From the NCBI GenBank assembly GCA_025454815.1, contig JALONR010000023.1:1-43388 (forward strand): a DNA stretch of 43,388 nucleotides, given 5' to 3'. This document shows positions 8,230-15,910 of the stretch, in pieces; position 1 is the first letter of the stretch; each line of letters begins with the position of its first letter. Under the pieces are notes generated by a model that saw only the letters and a program-made list of their open reading frames with translations, did not search any database and had not been told where the DNA came from. This DNA comes from Bacteroidales bacterium (GTDB lineage Bacteria; Bacteroidota; Bacteroidia; Bacteroidales; VadinHA17). A program made the translations under genes and the position numbers.

Positions 8230-9912
8230 ATGGCAGACGACAAGAAGATCATTTTTTCCATGTACAGGGTAAGCAAGAGCTACCCTCCCCACAAGCAGGT
8301 TATCAAGGATATATCGCTCTCATTCTTCCTGGGGGCAAAGATCGGGATTATCGGTCTCAACGGCTCGGGAAAGTCAACCCTTCTCCGGATAATTGCCGGC
8401 CTGGAAAAGGAATATCAGGGCGAGGTTGTCTTCTCTCCCGGTTACAGTGTCGGGCACCTTCCTCAGGATCCTCTCATGGATGAGAGCCGTACCGTCCGCG
8501 AGATTGTGGAAGAGGGGGCTGCCGAGGTGGTTGCCGTAATGAAGGAGTATGAAGATATAAATCTCCGCTTCGGCGAACCCGAGGTTTATGAGAACCCTGA
8601 TGCCATGGAGAAACTCATGGCACGCCAGGCCGTGTTGCAGGAAAAGATCGAAGCCCTTGACGGATGGAACCTTGAACATAAGCTTGAACGGGCCATGGAC
8701 GCCCTGAACTGTCCTGACCCCTCTGCCCCGGTCAACATCCTTTCCGGTGGTGAACGCCGACGTGTTGCCCTCTGCCGCCTGCTGCTGCTGGAGCCTGACG
8801 TGCTGCTGCTCGATGAACCTACCAACCACCTCGACGCTGAGAGCGTGCAGTGGCTCGAGACACACCTCCGCCAGTACAAGGGAACAGTTATATGCATTAC
8901 TCATGACAGGTATTTCCTTGATAATGTAGCCGGCTGGATACTCGAGCTGGACCGTGGAGAGGGGATACCCTGGAAAGGAAACTATTCGTCATGGCTTGAA
9001 CAGAAGGCCAAAAGGCTTGAGATGGAAGAGAAGGGGAGTGCAAGGCGGCGCAAGACACTTGAACGTGAACTTGAATGGGTGCGGATGTCTCCGAAGGCAA
9101 GGCATGCCAAGTCAAAGGCCCGTCTCAGCGCTTACGAGAATCTTCTCAACCAGGATGTGAAACAGAAGGAAGAAAAACTGGAGATATTTATTCCCAACGG
9201 CCCCAGGCTTGGTGATAAAGTCATTAATGCCCGGGCCGTAACCAAGGCTTTCGGCGAAAAAGTCCTTTTCGAGGATCTTGATTTCAGGCTGCCGCCAAAC
9301 GGCATAGTAGGGGTGATCGGTCCAAACGGTGCCGGCAAAACCACACTTTTCAGGATGATCATGGGTCAGGAAAAAACTGAGGGCGGCACCTTCGAGGTAG
9401 GGGAGACAGTGACGATCGGATATGTTGACCAGGCCCACGCCGACATCGACCCGAAGAAGAGCGTTTATGAAGTAATCTCCGGAGGTGTTGATGAGATCAT
9501 GGTCGGGAACAGACCGGTAAATGCCCGGGCTTATGCTGCCCGGTTCAACTTCACCGGCGCCGACCAGGAGAAAAAATGCGGTGTCCTCTCCGGTGGTGAA
9601 CGCAACAGGCTGCACCTGGCCCTCACACTTAAAAGCGGCGCAAACGTGCTGCTCCTTGACGAACCCACCAATGACATCGATGTCAATACCCTTCGTGCCC
9701 TCGAGGAAGGACTTGAAAACTTTGCGGGTTGTGCAGTAATAATCTCTCATGACAGATGGTTCCTTGACCGTGTGGCTACACATATACTTGCCTTTGAGGG
9801 CGATTCGAGGGTGGTATGGTTTGAAGGGAGCTTCTCAGAGTATGATGAAAACTACCGGAAACGTACCGGTAATGCCGGACCTGTTAGGTTCAGGTACAAG
9901 AAGCTTTCATAG
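8230..9912 (+). CDS. ettA: ABC-F translation factor EttA
   Basis: With the ATG at 8230 the protein has 560 residues, the usual EttA length; the in-frame TTG at 8209 overlaps the promoter. It has two ABC ATPase domains and no membrane segments. Domain 1: Walker A GLNGSGKS at 42-49, signature LSGGE at 171-175, Walker B LLLDEPTNHLD at 192-202. Domain 2: Walker A GPNGAGKT at 364-371, a second LSGGE, and LLLDEPTNDID. Between them lies a charged linker helix (about 255-320) of the ABC-F type, and an insertion near 95-150 is consistent with the arm of EttA that contacts the ribosomal E site. EttA gates early elongation according to ATP/ADP level. Paralogous ABC-F resistance factors differ in linker; EttA fits best. 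Confidence 0.92.
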   Translation: MADDKKIIFSMYRVSKSYPPHKQVIKDISLSFFLGAKIGIIGLNGSGKSTLLRIIAGLEKEYQGEVVFSPGYSVGHLPQDPLMDESRTVREIVEEGAAEVVAVMKEYEDINLRFGEPEVYENPDAMEKLMARQAVLQEKIEALDGWNLEHKLERAMDALNCPDPSAPVNILSGGERRRVALCRLLLLEPDVLLLDEPTNHLDAESVQWLETHLRQYKGTVICITHDRYFLDNVAGWILELDRGEGIPWKGNYSSWLEQKAKRLEMEEKGSARRRKTLERELEWVRMSPKARHAKSKARLSAYENLLNQDVKQKEEKLEIFIPNGPRLGDKVINARAVTKAFGEKVLFEDLDFRLPPNGIVGVIGPNGAGKTTLFRMIMGQEKTEGGTFEVGETVTIGYVDQAHADIDPKKSVYEVISGGVDEIMVGNRPVNARAYAARFNFTGADQEKKCGVLSGGERNRLHLALTLKSGANVLLLDEPTNDIDVNTLRALEEGLENFAGCAVIISHDRWFLDRVATHILAFEGDSRVVWFEGSFSEYDENYRKRTGNAGPVRFRYKKLS

Positions 9913-10096
9913 ATATAATAGAGCCGTTCCCGGAGGTTCATGTGTCATTGCATTACTGAGCACCGGTCAGCCGGAGTGAAAACCCGGCAGAAAACTGCAT
10001 TGAGCTGCGTGCATACCGGTGATAGCTCTCCGGGTAATGATATTGCTCCAGGCACCATCTCTGTCCTTCATGACCAGTATCATAAAAATCATTTTA

Positions 10097-10128
10097 TTTC
10101 TTCTGTTAATTTTTAAACAGTAATTTAG
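10097..10128 (+). promoter_or_regulatory. candidate promoter with palindromic operator before the sulfur-reductase operon
   Basis: TTTC at 10097-10100 and TAATTTAG at 10121-10128 are 20 bases apart and resemble the Bacteroidota -33/-7 pair with one mismatch in each. Between them, at 10103-10120, lies CTGTTAATTTTTAAACAG, with matching arms CTGTT and AACAG. A regulator bound there would block the promoter. The 298-base gap between ettA and this operon holds no gene I can support. The promoter is weakly supported; the palindrome is directly visible. Confidence 0.35.
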
Positions 10129-10210
10129 CCGTCCTGTGGCGGTTCTGTTATCTTTTCACCGGGGCCGCAGGCTATCGAAACCTGGATCAATTAAATATCA
10201 ATATATCCGC

Positions 10211-12448
10211 ATGGCAACACGCAGGCAATTCATCAGGATCTCAGCGATGGGAGCCGGGGCTGTTGTGGCCGGTGCCGCCGGCTTGAAGCTTTTCGGGTCC
10301 GGCATCACAGACGGTCAGAAGGCCACCTTTGCTGCCCTCACCGGCCGTACCCCTACATACTGCGAGGTATGTTTCTGGAAGTGCGCCGGCTGGGTTTATA
10401 AGGACGGCAAGGGCTCAATTCAGAAGATCATCGGAAACAATGAAGACCTCAACTGCAACGGTCGTCTCTGCCCCCGCGGCACGGGCGGTGTGGGGATGTA
10501 CCACGATGAGGACCGCCTGCGTAAACCCCTGATACGCACCGAAGAGCGGGGCAAACAGAGTTTCCGCGAGGCTACCTGGGATGAGGCGTTTGATTACATC
10601 GCCGAAAAGATAAAGGTTATATCGGCAGAGCACGGCCCCGAATGCATCGCCCTGTTCACCCACGGTTCAGGCGGGAAGTATTTCTCAACGCTTCTCCGGG
10701 CCCTCGGTTCACCACATATTGCAGCGCCATCCTACGCCCAGTGCCGCGGCCCGCGAGAAGTGGCCTTCCAGGCTACCTTCGGGGAGGCGCTTGAAAGCCC
10801 GGAACCTCTTGATATCCGTGATACCAGGTGTCTTGTGCTGATCGGAAGCCATCTCGGCGAGAACATGCATAACGGACAGGTCCAGGAGATGTCTGACGCC
10901 ATAGACAAGGGGGCAACAATCATAACCGTCGACCCCCGGTTCTCCACGGCAGCCGGCAAATCGAAATACTGGCTGCCCATAAAACCGGCAACCGACCTTG
11001 CCCTGCTCCTTGCATGGATCAATGTCATCATCACCGAGGAACTTTATGACAGGCCCTACGTTGAGAAATACACCTTCGGATTTGAATACCTGAAGGAACA
11101 TGTTAAAAACATGACCCCTGAATGGGCTTACGGCATAACAACAATAGATCCGACGGTTATCCGTGAGACAGCCCGGGAGATGGCCAATGCCGCACCTGCC
11201 GTGATTGTTCACCCGGGGCGTCATGTCACCTGGTACGGTGATGACACGCAGCGGCTGAGGGCGGTGGCTATACTCAATGCCCTGCTGGGATCATGGGGCC
11301 GCAGGGGCGGATTTTTCCGCTCAGAGATCTTTGAACTGCCGGAACCGCCTCACCCTGCCTACCCGGAACCAAAGAGAACCTGGAGAACGGAGTTTCCCGA
11401 TCTGTACAAGCTTGCCGACACGGTCCTGGCCAACGGCGTTTGTGACGCCACGGTTCCGGATCCGAGCCGTAACTGCAAATTCCAGGGATGGATTGTCAAC
11501 GGCACAAACCTCATGGAAACCCTTCCCAACCAGGCAAATACCCTCAGGGCTATCCAGGAACTGCAGCTCCTGGTGGTGATTGACACCATGCCCATGGAGA
11601 TAACAGGGTGGGCTGACGTTGTCCTTCCCGAGTGCACCTATCTTGAGAGATATGATGACCTGAGGGTGGTAGCCCACCGTAAGCCCCAGATTGCATTAAG
11701 GGCTCCCGCAGCCGAACCGATGTACGATACAAAACCGGCATTCTGGATGGCAAGGGAGCTCGCAAAAAAGCTCGGAGTAATTGAATACTTCCCGTTTGAA
11801 AAGATGGAGGATCAGCTCGACTGGCAGCTCAGGCAGGTGGGCAGCAGCCTCGAGGAGATGAAAAGGATCGGGGTCAGGACTTTTGACCGCGCAGCCGATA
11901 ACCTCTTTTTCTACCCGGATGAGGATGTTGAGTTCTATACTGCCACCGGGAAAATAGAGCTCTATTCAACGGCCCTGGAAGGTGCCGGCTTCGACCCGAT
12001 GCCAAAGTATACTGCACATGAGGAGCCGCCACCCGGATTCTACCGCCTCAACTACGGACGGGCTCCGATGCATACCTTCAGCCGCACATCGAATAACCCG
12101 AATCTGACTGACCTCATGGAAGAAAACAGCGTGTGGGTAAATCCCCGTGTTGCAAAAGAGTGGGGACTGAGCACCGGGCAGTATGTGCACCTGGTAAACC
12201 AGGACGGGAAAAGGTCAGAGTTCCCGGTTAAAGTAAGGGTGACCGAACGTATCAGGTGGGACTCTGTTTACATGGTTCACGGATTCGGGCACCAGGAGAA
12301 GAAACTCCGAAGGGCCTACGGAAAGGGGGCCAGCGACACAAACCTCATCACAAAGGTGCTTGTTGACCCTATTATGGGAGGAACGGGGATGCGGGGCAAC
12401 TTCGTTACATTTATAACTGACCTTTCCGGAGAGGAGGTGGTATCATGA
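10211..12448 (+). CDS. Tat-exported molybdopterin oxidoreductase, polysulfide/thiosulfate reductase catalytic subunit-like (PsrA/PhsA)
   Basis: The start is set at the ATG at 10211, which yields a twin-arginine signal (MATRRQFIRISAMGAGAVVA); upstream in-frame starts would bury it. The 745-residue protein has a [4Fe-4S] motif near the N-terminus (Cys51, Cys54, Cys58, Cys87) and then molybdopterin oxidoreductase and dinucleotide-binding domains (HTFSRTSNNPNL near the C-terminus). Cys178 in PSYAQCRGPRE is at the position of the Mo-ligating Cys of PsrA/PhsA-type enzymes. This branch of the DMSO-reductase family reduces polysulfide, thiosulfate or tetrathionate, or works in reverse. The substrate cannot be settled from sequence. 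It heads an operon with B and C subunits; its stop overlaps the next start (ATGA). Confidence 0.87.
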   Translation: MATRRQFIRISAMGAGAVVAGAAGLKLFGSGITDGQKATFAALTGRTPTYCEVCFWKCAGWVYKDGKGSIQKIIGNNEDLNCNGRLCPRGTGGVGMYHDEDRLRKPLIRTEERGKQSFREATWDEAFDYIAEKIKVISAEHGPECIALFTHGSGGKYFSTLLRALGSPHIAAPSYAQCRGPREVAFQATFGEALESPEPLDIRDTRCLVLIGSHLGENMHNGQVQEMSDAIDKGATIITVDPRFSTAAGKSKYWLPIKPATDLALLLAWINVIITEELYDRPYVEKYTFGFEYLKEHVKNMTPEWAYGITTIDPTVIRETAREMANAAPAVIVHPGRHVTWYGDDTQRLRAVAILNALLGSWGRRGGFFRSEIFELPEPPHPAYPEPKRTWRTEFPDLYKLADTVLANGVCDATVPDPSRNCKFQGWIVNGTNLMETLPNQANTLRAIQELQLLVVIDTMPMEITGWADVVLPECTYLERYDDLRVVAHRKPQIALRAPAAEPMYDTKPAFWMARELAKKLGVIEYFPFEKMEDQLDWQLRQVGSSLEEMKRIGVRTFDRAADNLFFYPDEDVEFYTATGKIELYSTALEGAGFDPMPKYTAHEEPPPGFYRLNYGRAPMHTFSRTSNNPNLTDLMEENSVWVNPRVAKEWGLSTGQYVHLVNQDGKRSEFPVKVRVTERIRWDSVYMVHGFGHQEKKLRRAYGKGASDTNLITKVLVDPIMGGTGMRGNFVTFITDLSGEEVVS
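12432..12437 (+). promoter_or_regulatory. strong Shine-Dalgarno-like site before the ferredoxin subunit
   Basis: AGGAGG, within GAGGAGGTGG, lies seven bases before the ATG at 12445 and is a near-perfect anti-Shine-Dalgarno complement. It also encodes the C-terminal Glu-Glu-Val-Val of the upstream protein, so it could be coincidental. Such sites are unusual in Bacteroidota, where most starts lack them. Confidence 0.4.
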
Positions 12449-12978
12449 GATACGCAATGGCTGTTGATACAAAAAAATGTGTGGGGTGCAGCGACTGTGT
12501 GGTGGCATGCCAGACTGAAAACAATGTGCCGATAGGATACTGCCGTGACTGGGTGGTGGAGGTGATGGATGGCACTTACCCTCAGCTGGAGATTGAACTA
12601 CGTTCAGAGAGGTGTAACCACTGTGAAAATGCACCGTGTGTGAGATGCTGCCCGACAGGTGCAAGTCATATTGTTGACGGAGGCATCGTTCTTGTGACAC
12701 CAAACAAGTGTATCGGCTGCGGGGCCTGCATTGCCTCGTGCCCCTATGATGCACGCTATCCGCACCCGAAGGGTTATGTTGACAAATGTACCTTCTGCAT
12801 CCACCGGGTGAACCAGGGAATGAAACCGGCATGTGTGGCGGTGTGTCCTACCAAATGCATGTATTTCGGTGACCTGGATGATCCCAACAGCGAGGTAAGC
12901 GTGGTGCTGAAAAAACGCAAGTACAAGACCCTCATACCCGAGGCAGGAACGAAACCACATCTCTATTTCCTAATCTGA
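12445..12978 (+). CDS. four-cluster [4Fe-4S] ferredoxin subunit (PsrB/PhsB/NrfC-like)
   Basis: A 177-residue iron-sulfur protein with Cys arranged for four [4Fe-4S] clusters: CVGCSDCVVAC near residue 12, CNHCENAPCVRCCP near 57, CIGCGACIASCP near 89, and CTFC plus CVAVCPTKC towards 115-137. This is the electron-transfer subunit of the DMSO-reductase-type complex, linking the membrane subunit to the molybdenum subunit. It has no signal peptide and would travel with the Tat-exported catalytic subunit, as known for this family. Its ATG overlaps the stop of the upstream gene by four bases, so translation is probably coupled. Confidence 0.92.
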   Translation: MRYAMAVDTKKCVGCSDCVVACQTENNVPIGYCRDWVVEVMDGTYPQLEIELRSERCNHCENAPCVRCCPTGASHIVDGGIVLVTPNKCIGCGACIASCPYDARYPHPKGYVDKCTFCIHRVNQGMKPACVAVCPTKCMYFGDLDDPNSEVSVVLKKRKYKTLIPEAGTKPHLYFLI

Positions 12979-12985
12979 CCGGACT

Positions 12986-13927
12986 ATGAACGAAGAACTT
13001 ATCATAAGCGGCAGGGAGAACCTGATGGTTGACCCTCACCTGCATATATGGCACTGGCCCATCCCGCTCTATCTCTTTCTCGGAGGGCTGGCGGCCGGGG
13101 TGCTCTTCTTTGCAGCCCTTTATTACCTGATGGGAAAGGAGAATGAATACCGTTCAGCCGTACGCCGGGTGCCATTTATAGCTCCGATAGCCCTTGTCAT
13201 AGGCCTCGCAGCCCTCTTCTATGACCTGCGTCACAAGGCCTTCTTCTGGCAGCTGTATACCACAATAAGGATTGAATCTCCAATGTCATGGGGTGCCTGG
13301 ACACTGCTGGTTATAACCACGGCGTCATTCATCTGGTGTGCGCTTCATATAAGGGAGTTTTTCCCCAACTGGGACTGGAAATACAACTGGCTCAAGGAAC
13401 TGGAGACATTCTTCAGCAAATACAAGAAGCAGCTTGCCTGGGTGATGCTCATCTTTGCCATCATCACCGGTGTCTATACCGGGATACTTCTTTCGGCGTT
13501 CAACGCCAGGCCGCTGTGGAACACCTCTGTGCTCGGGCCTCTTTTCCTGGCATCCGGATTGTCTGCCGGGGCCGCGGCCATAGTGCTGGCATCAAAAAAC
13601 AGGGAGGAAAGGCTTCTTTTCACAAAGATTGATCTTATCATCCTGGGGGTGGAGCTATTTCTGATTGTGCATATGTTCATGGGCTTCCTTGCCAGCACCC
13701 AGGTGCAGATAGAGGCGGCGGGTCTTTTCCTCGGAGGAGAATATACGATGGTCTTCTGGATCTTTGTGGTTGTAATAGGGATAATCATTCCCGGGGTACT
13801 TGACCTGATGGAGTTGAGGGGCAGGCATATACCTGCAATAATTCCGGGGGTGCTGGTGCTGTTCGGCAGCCTTATGTTCAGGTTCGTTTTTGTCTTTGCC
13901 GGCCAGGTGAGCCGCTGGTTATACTGA
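12986..13927 (+). CDS. NrfD/PsrC-type quinone-interacting membrane subunit
   Basis: A 313-residue protein with eight predicted membrane segments (near 28-49, 62-80, 103-122, 150-170, 183-203, 215-235, 250-268 and 280-302), the topology of the NrfD/PsrC family. The N-terminal HIWHWPIPLYLFLGGLAAG matches the family's first helix. It would anchor the A and B subunits and exchange electrons with menaquinol. It starts seven bases after the ferredoxin gene, completing a classic A-B-C reductase set. Confidence 0.9.
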   Translation: MNEELIISGRENLMVDPHLHIWHWPIPLYLFLGGLAAGVLFFAALYYLMGKENEYRSAVRRVPFIAPIALVIGLAALFYDLRHKAFFWQLYTTIRIESPMSWGAWTLLVITTASFIWCALHIREFFPNWDWKYNWLKELETFFSKYKKQLAWVMLIFAIITGVYTGILLSAFNARPLWNTSVLGPLFLASGLSAGAAAIVLASKNREERLLFTKIDLIILGVELFLIVHMFMGFLASTQVQIEAAGLFLGGEYTMVFWIFVVVIGIIIPGVLDLMELRGRHIPAIIPGVLVLFGSLMFRFVFVFAGQVSRWLY

Positions 13928-13949
13928 TCACAATAAAATTCAATATAAA

Positions 13950-14486
13950 ATGAGTAACAATACAACAAAAGAGAGGAGCAGGAGGTACCTGAACCCGTAC
14001 CTGGGCGGGGTGCTGCTGGGCCTCGTCCTGCTTGCCGCCAACTTTGTCTCAGGGAGAGGCCTGGGGGCAAGCGGTGCAATAAAGAGCGTTGTTGCAACAA
14101 CCATTGAGACGGTAGATAAGGATGCCGTCTCAACCATGCCGTTCATGGAAGAATATGCCGGATCACACAGCGGAAGCCCGATGAAATCATGGCTTGTCTT
14201 CCAGATGCTGGGCGTCATTGTGGGAGGCTTCCTCTCCGGCGCAGTGGCTGGCAGGCTCAAACTCAAGGTGGAACATTCGCCAAAGATTACCTCCCGCCGC
14301 AGGCTGATCTTCGCCCTTGCAGGGGGAATACTCTTCGGCCTTGGCTCACAGATAGGGCGTGGTTGCACCAGCGGTTCAGCCCTCAGCGGCATGGCTGTCC
14401 TCTCACTGGGCGGATTCGTGACCATGATGGCCATCTTCGGCACTGCCTTCGTACTGGCATATTTCTTCAGGAAAAACTGGATTTAA
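13950..14486 (+). CDS. YeeE/YedE-family sulfur transporter, first half
   Basis: A 178-residue membrane protein with the YeeE/YedE (sulfur transport, DUF395) motif IGRGCTSGSALSG; its single Cys is Cys139. Hydrophobic segments lie near 17-33, 80-100, 117-133 and 148-172. Full-length members such as the thiosulfate transporter TsuA are about twice this size and use conserved Cys residues to pass thiosulfate through the membrane. Here the family is split over two adjacent genes, both half-size. It follows the NrfD gene by 22 bases with an A/T-rich start region typical of Bacteroidota. The transported species (thiosulfate, sulfide or persulfide) is not known. Confidence 0.87.
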   Translation: MSNNTTKERSRRYLNPYLGGVLLGLVLLAANFVSGRGLGASGAIKSVVATTIETVDKDAVSTMPFMEEYAGSHSGSPMKSWLVFQMLGVIVGGFLSGAVAGRLKLKVEHSPKITSRRRLIFALAGGILFGLGSQIGRGCTSGSALSGMAVLSLGGFVTMMAIFGTAFVLAYFFRKNWI

Positions 14487-14488
14487 TC

Positions 14489-14496
14489 AAAGGAGG
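14489..14496 (+). promoter_or_regulatory. strong Shine-Dalgarno site before the second YeeE/YedE gene
   Basis: AAAGGAGG lies five bases before the ATG at 14502, in the intercistronic gap rather than in coding sequence. It supports that start. Neighbouring genes in this window mostly have A/T-rich leaders without such a motif. Confidence 0.6.
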
Positions 14497-14501
14497 AAAA
14501 A

Positions 14502-15092
14502 ATGGGACCACTGGCACCAAATGAAATAATATCGGAGAATACCAATTTTCTCCTTGCATTCTTTATAGGAATAGCTTTCGGCTGGGTACTCGAAAGCTCC
14601 GGCTTCTCGTCAAGCCGCAAACTGGCAGGCATATTCTACGGCTATGACACCGTAGTCCTGAAGGTCTTCTTCACCGGAGCCATCACCGCCATGCTCGGAT
14701 TGCTCTTCATGAGCCTCTTCGGCTGGGTTGACCTCGACCTGGTATATGTTAACCCCACCTATCTCACCTCGGCCATCATCGGTGGTGTTGTGATGGGTGC
14801 GGGATTCATCATGGGGGGCTTCTGCCCGGGCACCAGCTTCTGCGGAGCAGCAATAGGCAAGATAGACGCCATGGTATTTATCGTCGGACTCTTCCTTGGC
14901 GTCTACGGATTTGCATTCACCTACCCGTTGTGGGAGAAAATGTATATGGCCAAATACCTGGGTGAGCCCAGGGTAAGCGAGAAGCTGGGTATGTCTGACG
15001 GACTATTCGGGCTGTTTCTGATCATTGCCGCCATGGGGATGTTTATTGTGGCAGAATGGGCTGAAAAGAAGTGGCCGAGGGAGGAATATTAG
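14502..15092 (+). CDS. YeeE/YedE-family sulfur transporter, second half
   Basis: A 196-residue membrane protein with the family motif GFIMGGFCPGTSFCGAAIGK, containing Cys108 and Cys114. Predicted membrane segments lie near 14-31, 53-74, 88-108, 120-142 and 165-184. It pairs with the preceding half-size protein, 15 bases upstream; together they carry three motif Cys. They may form one heteromeric transporter. The N-terminal ESSGFSSSRKLAGIFYG is also typical of this family's half-size members. The strong Shine-Dalgarno site in front supports the start. Confidence 0.88.
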   Translation: MGPLAPNEIISENTNFLLAFFIGIAFGWVLESSGFSSSRKLAGIFYGYDTVVLKVFFTGAITAMLGLLFMSLFGWVDLDLVYVNPTYLTSAIIGGVVMGAGFIMGGFCPGTSFCGAAIGKIDAMVFIVGLFLGVYGFAFTYPLWEKMYMAKYLGEPRVSEKLGMSDGLFGLFLIIAAMGMFIVAEWAEKKWPREEY

Positions 15093-15111
15093 TCAGTTGG
15101 CCCCCGCCGCC

Positions 15112-15171
15112 GGACCTGAAGGTCCAGTATCCGGGAGCCCACCCTGCCAGGCGAGGAACTGCCCGGGGGCT
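15112..15171 (+). other. GC-rich structured spacer between transporter and rhodanese-like genes
   Basis: The 145-base gap before the rhodanese-like gene contains a compact hairpin, GGACC-TGAA-GGTCC within 15112-15125. Further on are two competing pairings: CCGGG (15131-15135) with CCCGG (15162-15166), and AGCCC (15136-15140) with GGGCT (15167-15171). These cross each other, so they are either alternatives or a pseudoknot. No T-tract follows, so a plain terminator is unlikely. It may tune expression of the downstream gene relative to the rest of the operon; this is inference. Confidence 0.45.
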
Positions 15172-15237
15172 TAAAATAAGCATATGAACAATTTGTTACA
15201 TCACAGGTTAAACAATAAATAACGAAAATAACACAGG

Positions 15238-15861
15238 ATGAAACCACTGAAATTACTTGCGCTGATAGTGATCCCACTCGGGATAATAATCGCCGCGGTG
15301 CCCCCTGACAGGGTGAAGCACTTCAGGCTGACGGCAGACGAGCTTCTTCAGGAAGCCGGCGCCGGTGTCCAGTTCATCTCACCCGATGTGGTGGCTGACA
15401 TGCTTGTACAGAAGGATCCCTCGCTCAGGCTGATTGACGTCCGCACCCCCGAGGAGTTTGATGCTTACCACATGGATGGTGCCATCAACATTCCGCTGAG
15501 CAGCCTCCTCTCCGATGAGTACACCGATATTCTGAACCAGGAAGCATACATGAACGTGCTTTACTCAAACGGATCGGTTTACGCCAACCAGGCATGGATG
15601 ATCACCAGGCAGCTCGGTTATGAGAACAACTTCGTGCTGGAAGGGGGGCTGAATTACTGGTTTGGAAACATCCTCTCACCTGAGGCTCCTTCGCAAACCA
15701 GTCCGAATGAAGAGTTTGCGAAGTATGATTTCCGCAAGAGTACAGCTGCTGCACTGGGCGGAGGGAGCATTGTAGCCACAGAGGGCAGCGCCACGGCAGT
15801 GAAGGCCGTCAAGCCGCCGGTGACGTCAAAGGCAAAGAAGAAGCCTGCCGGAGGCTGTTGA
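15238..15861 (+). CDS. membrane-anchored rhodanese-fold protein without active-site Cys, ending Gly-Gly-Cys
   Basis: A 207-residue protein with an N-terminal hydrophobic anchor (residues 6-22) that should place the rest in the periplasm. Residues about 45-142 have the rhodanese fold, with LIDVRTPEEFDAYHMDGAINIP and VLEGGLNYW. The loop that normally starts with the catalytic Cys reads YSNGSVYANQAW, so Ser110 is at that position and ordinary rhodanese chemistry is not expected. After residue ~145 comes a low-complexity Ala/Thr/Lys/Pro tail ending KAKKKPAGGC. Cys207, the last residue, is the only Cys in the protein. The gene is the last of the sulfur operon. A sulfur-carrying swinging arm is one possibility; a structural role is another. 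Confidence 0.85.
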   Translation: MKPLKLLALIVIPLGIIIAAVPPDRVKHFRLTADELLQEAGAGVQFISPDVVADMLVQKDPSLRLIDVRTPEEFDAYHMDGAINIPLSSLLSDEYTDILNQEAYMNVLYSNGSVYANQAWMITRQLGYENNFVLEGGLNYWFGNILSPEAPSQTSPNEEFAKYDFRKSTAAALGGGSIVATEGSATAVKAVKPPVTSKAKKKPAGGC

Positions 15862-15864
15862 TTT

Positions 15865-15895
15865 TTTGCGATAACCGAAAATTAATATACATTTG
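15865..15895 (+). promoter_or_regulatory. consensus promoter of tRNA-Arg
   Basis: TTTG at 15865-15868, a 19-base spacer, and TACATTTG at 15888-15895 match the Bacteroidota housekeeping promoter TTTG-N19-TAnnTTTG at every defined position. It begins four bases after the stop codon of the rhodanese-like gene and gives a transcript start just before the tRNA. Confidence 0.85.
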
Positions 15896-15910
15896 CGGCT
15901 GCAAACGCGC

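Noticed and set aside
9112-9783. Long minus-strand open frame (223 residues) inside ettA
   Set aside because: It is fully antisense to a well-supported ABC-F gene, has no recognisable family, and reflects codon bias of the real gene.
13474-14133. Minus-strand open frame of 219 residues across the NrfD/YeeE junction
   Set aside because: It is antisense to two clear membrane-protein genes and its translation is rich in Ser/Arg/Pro with no domain.
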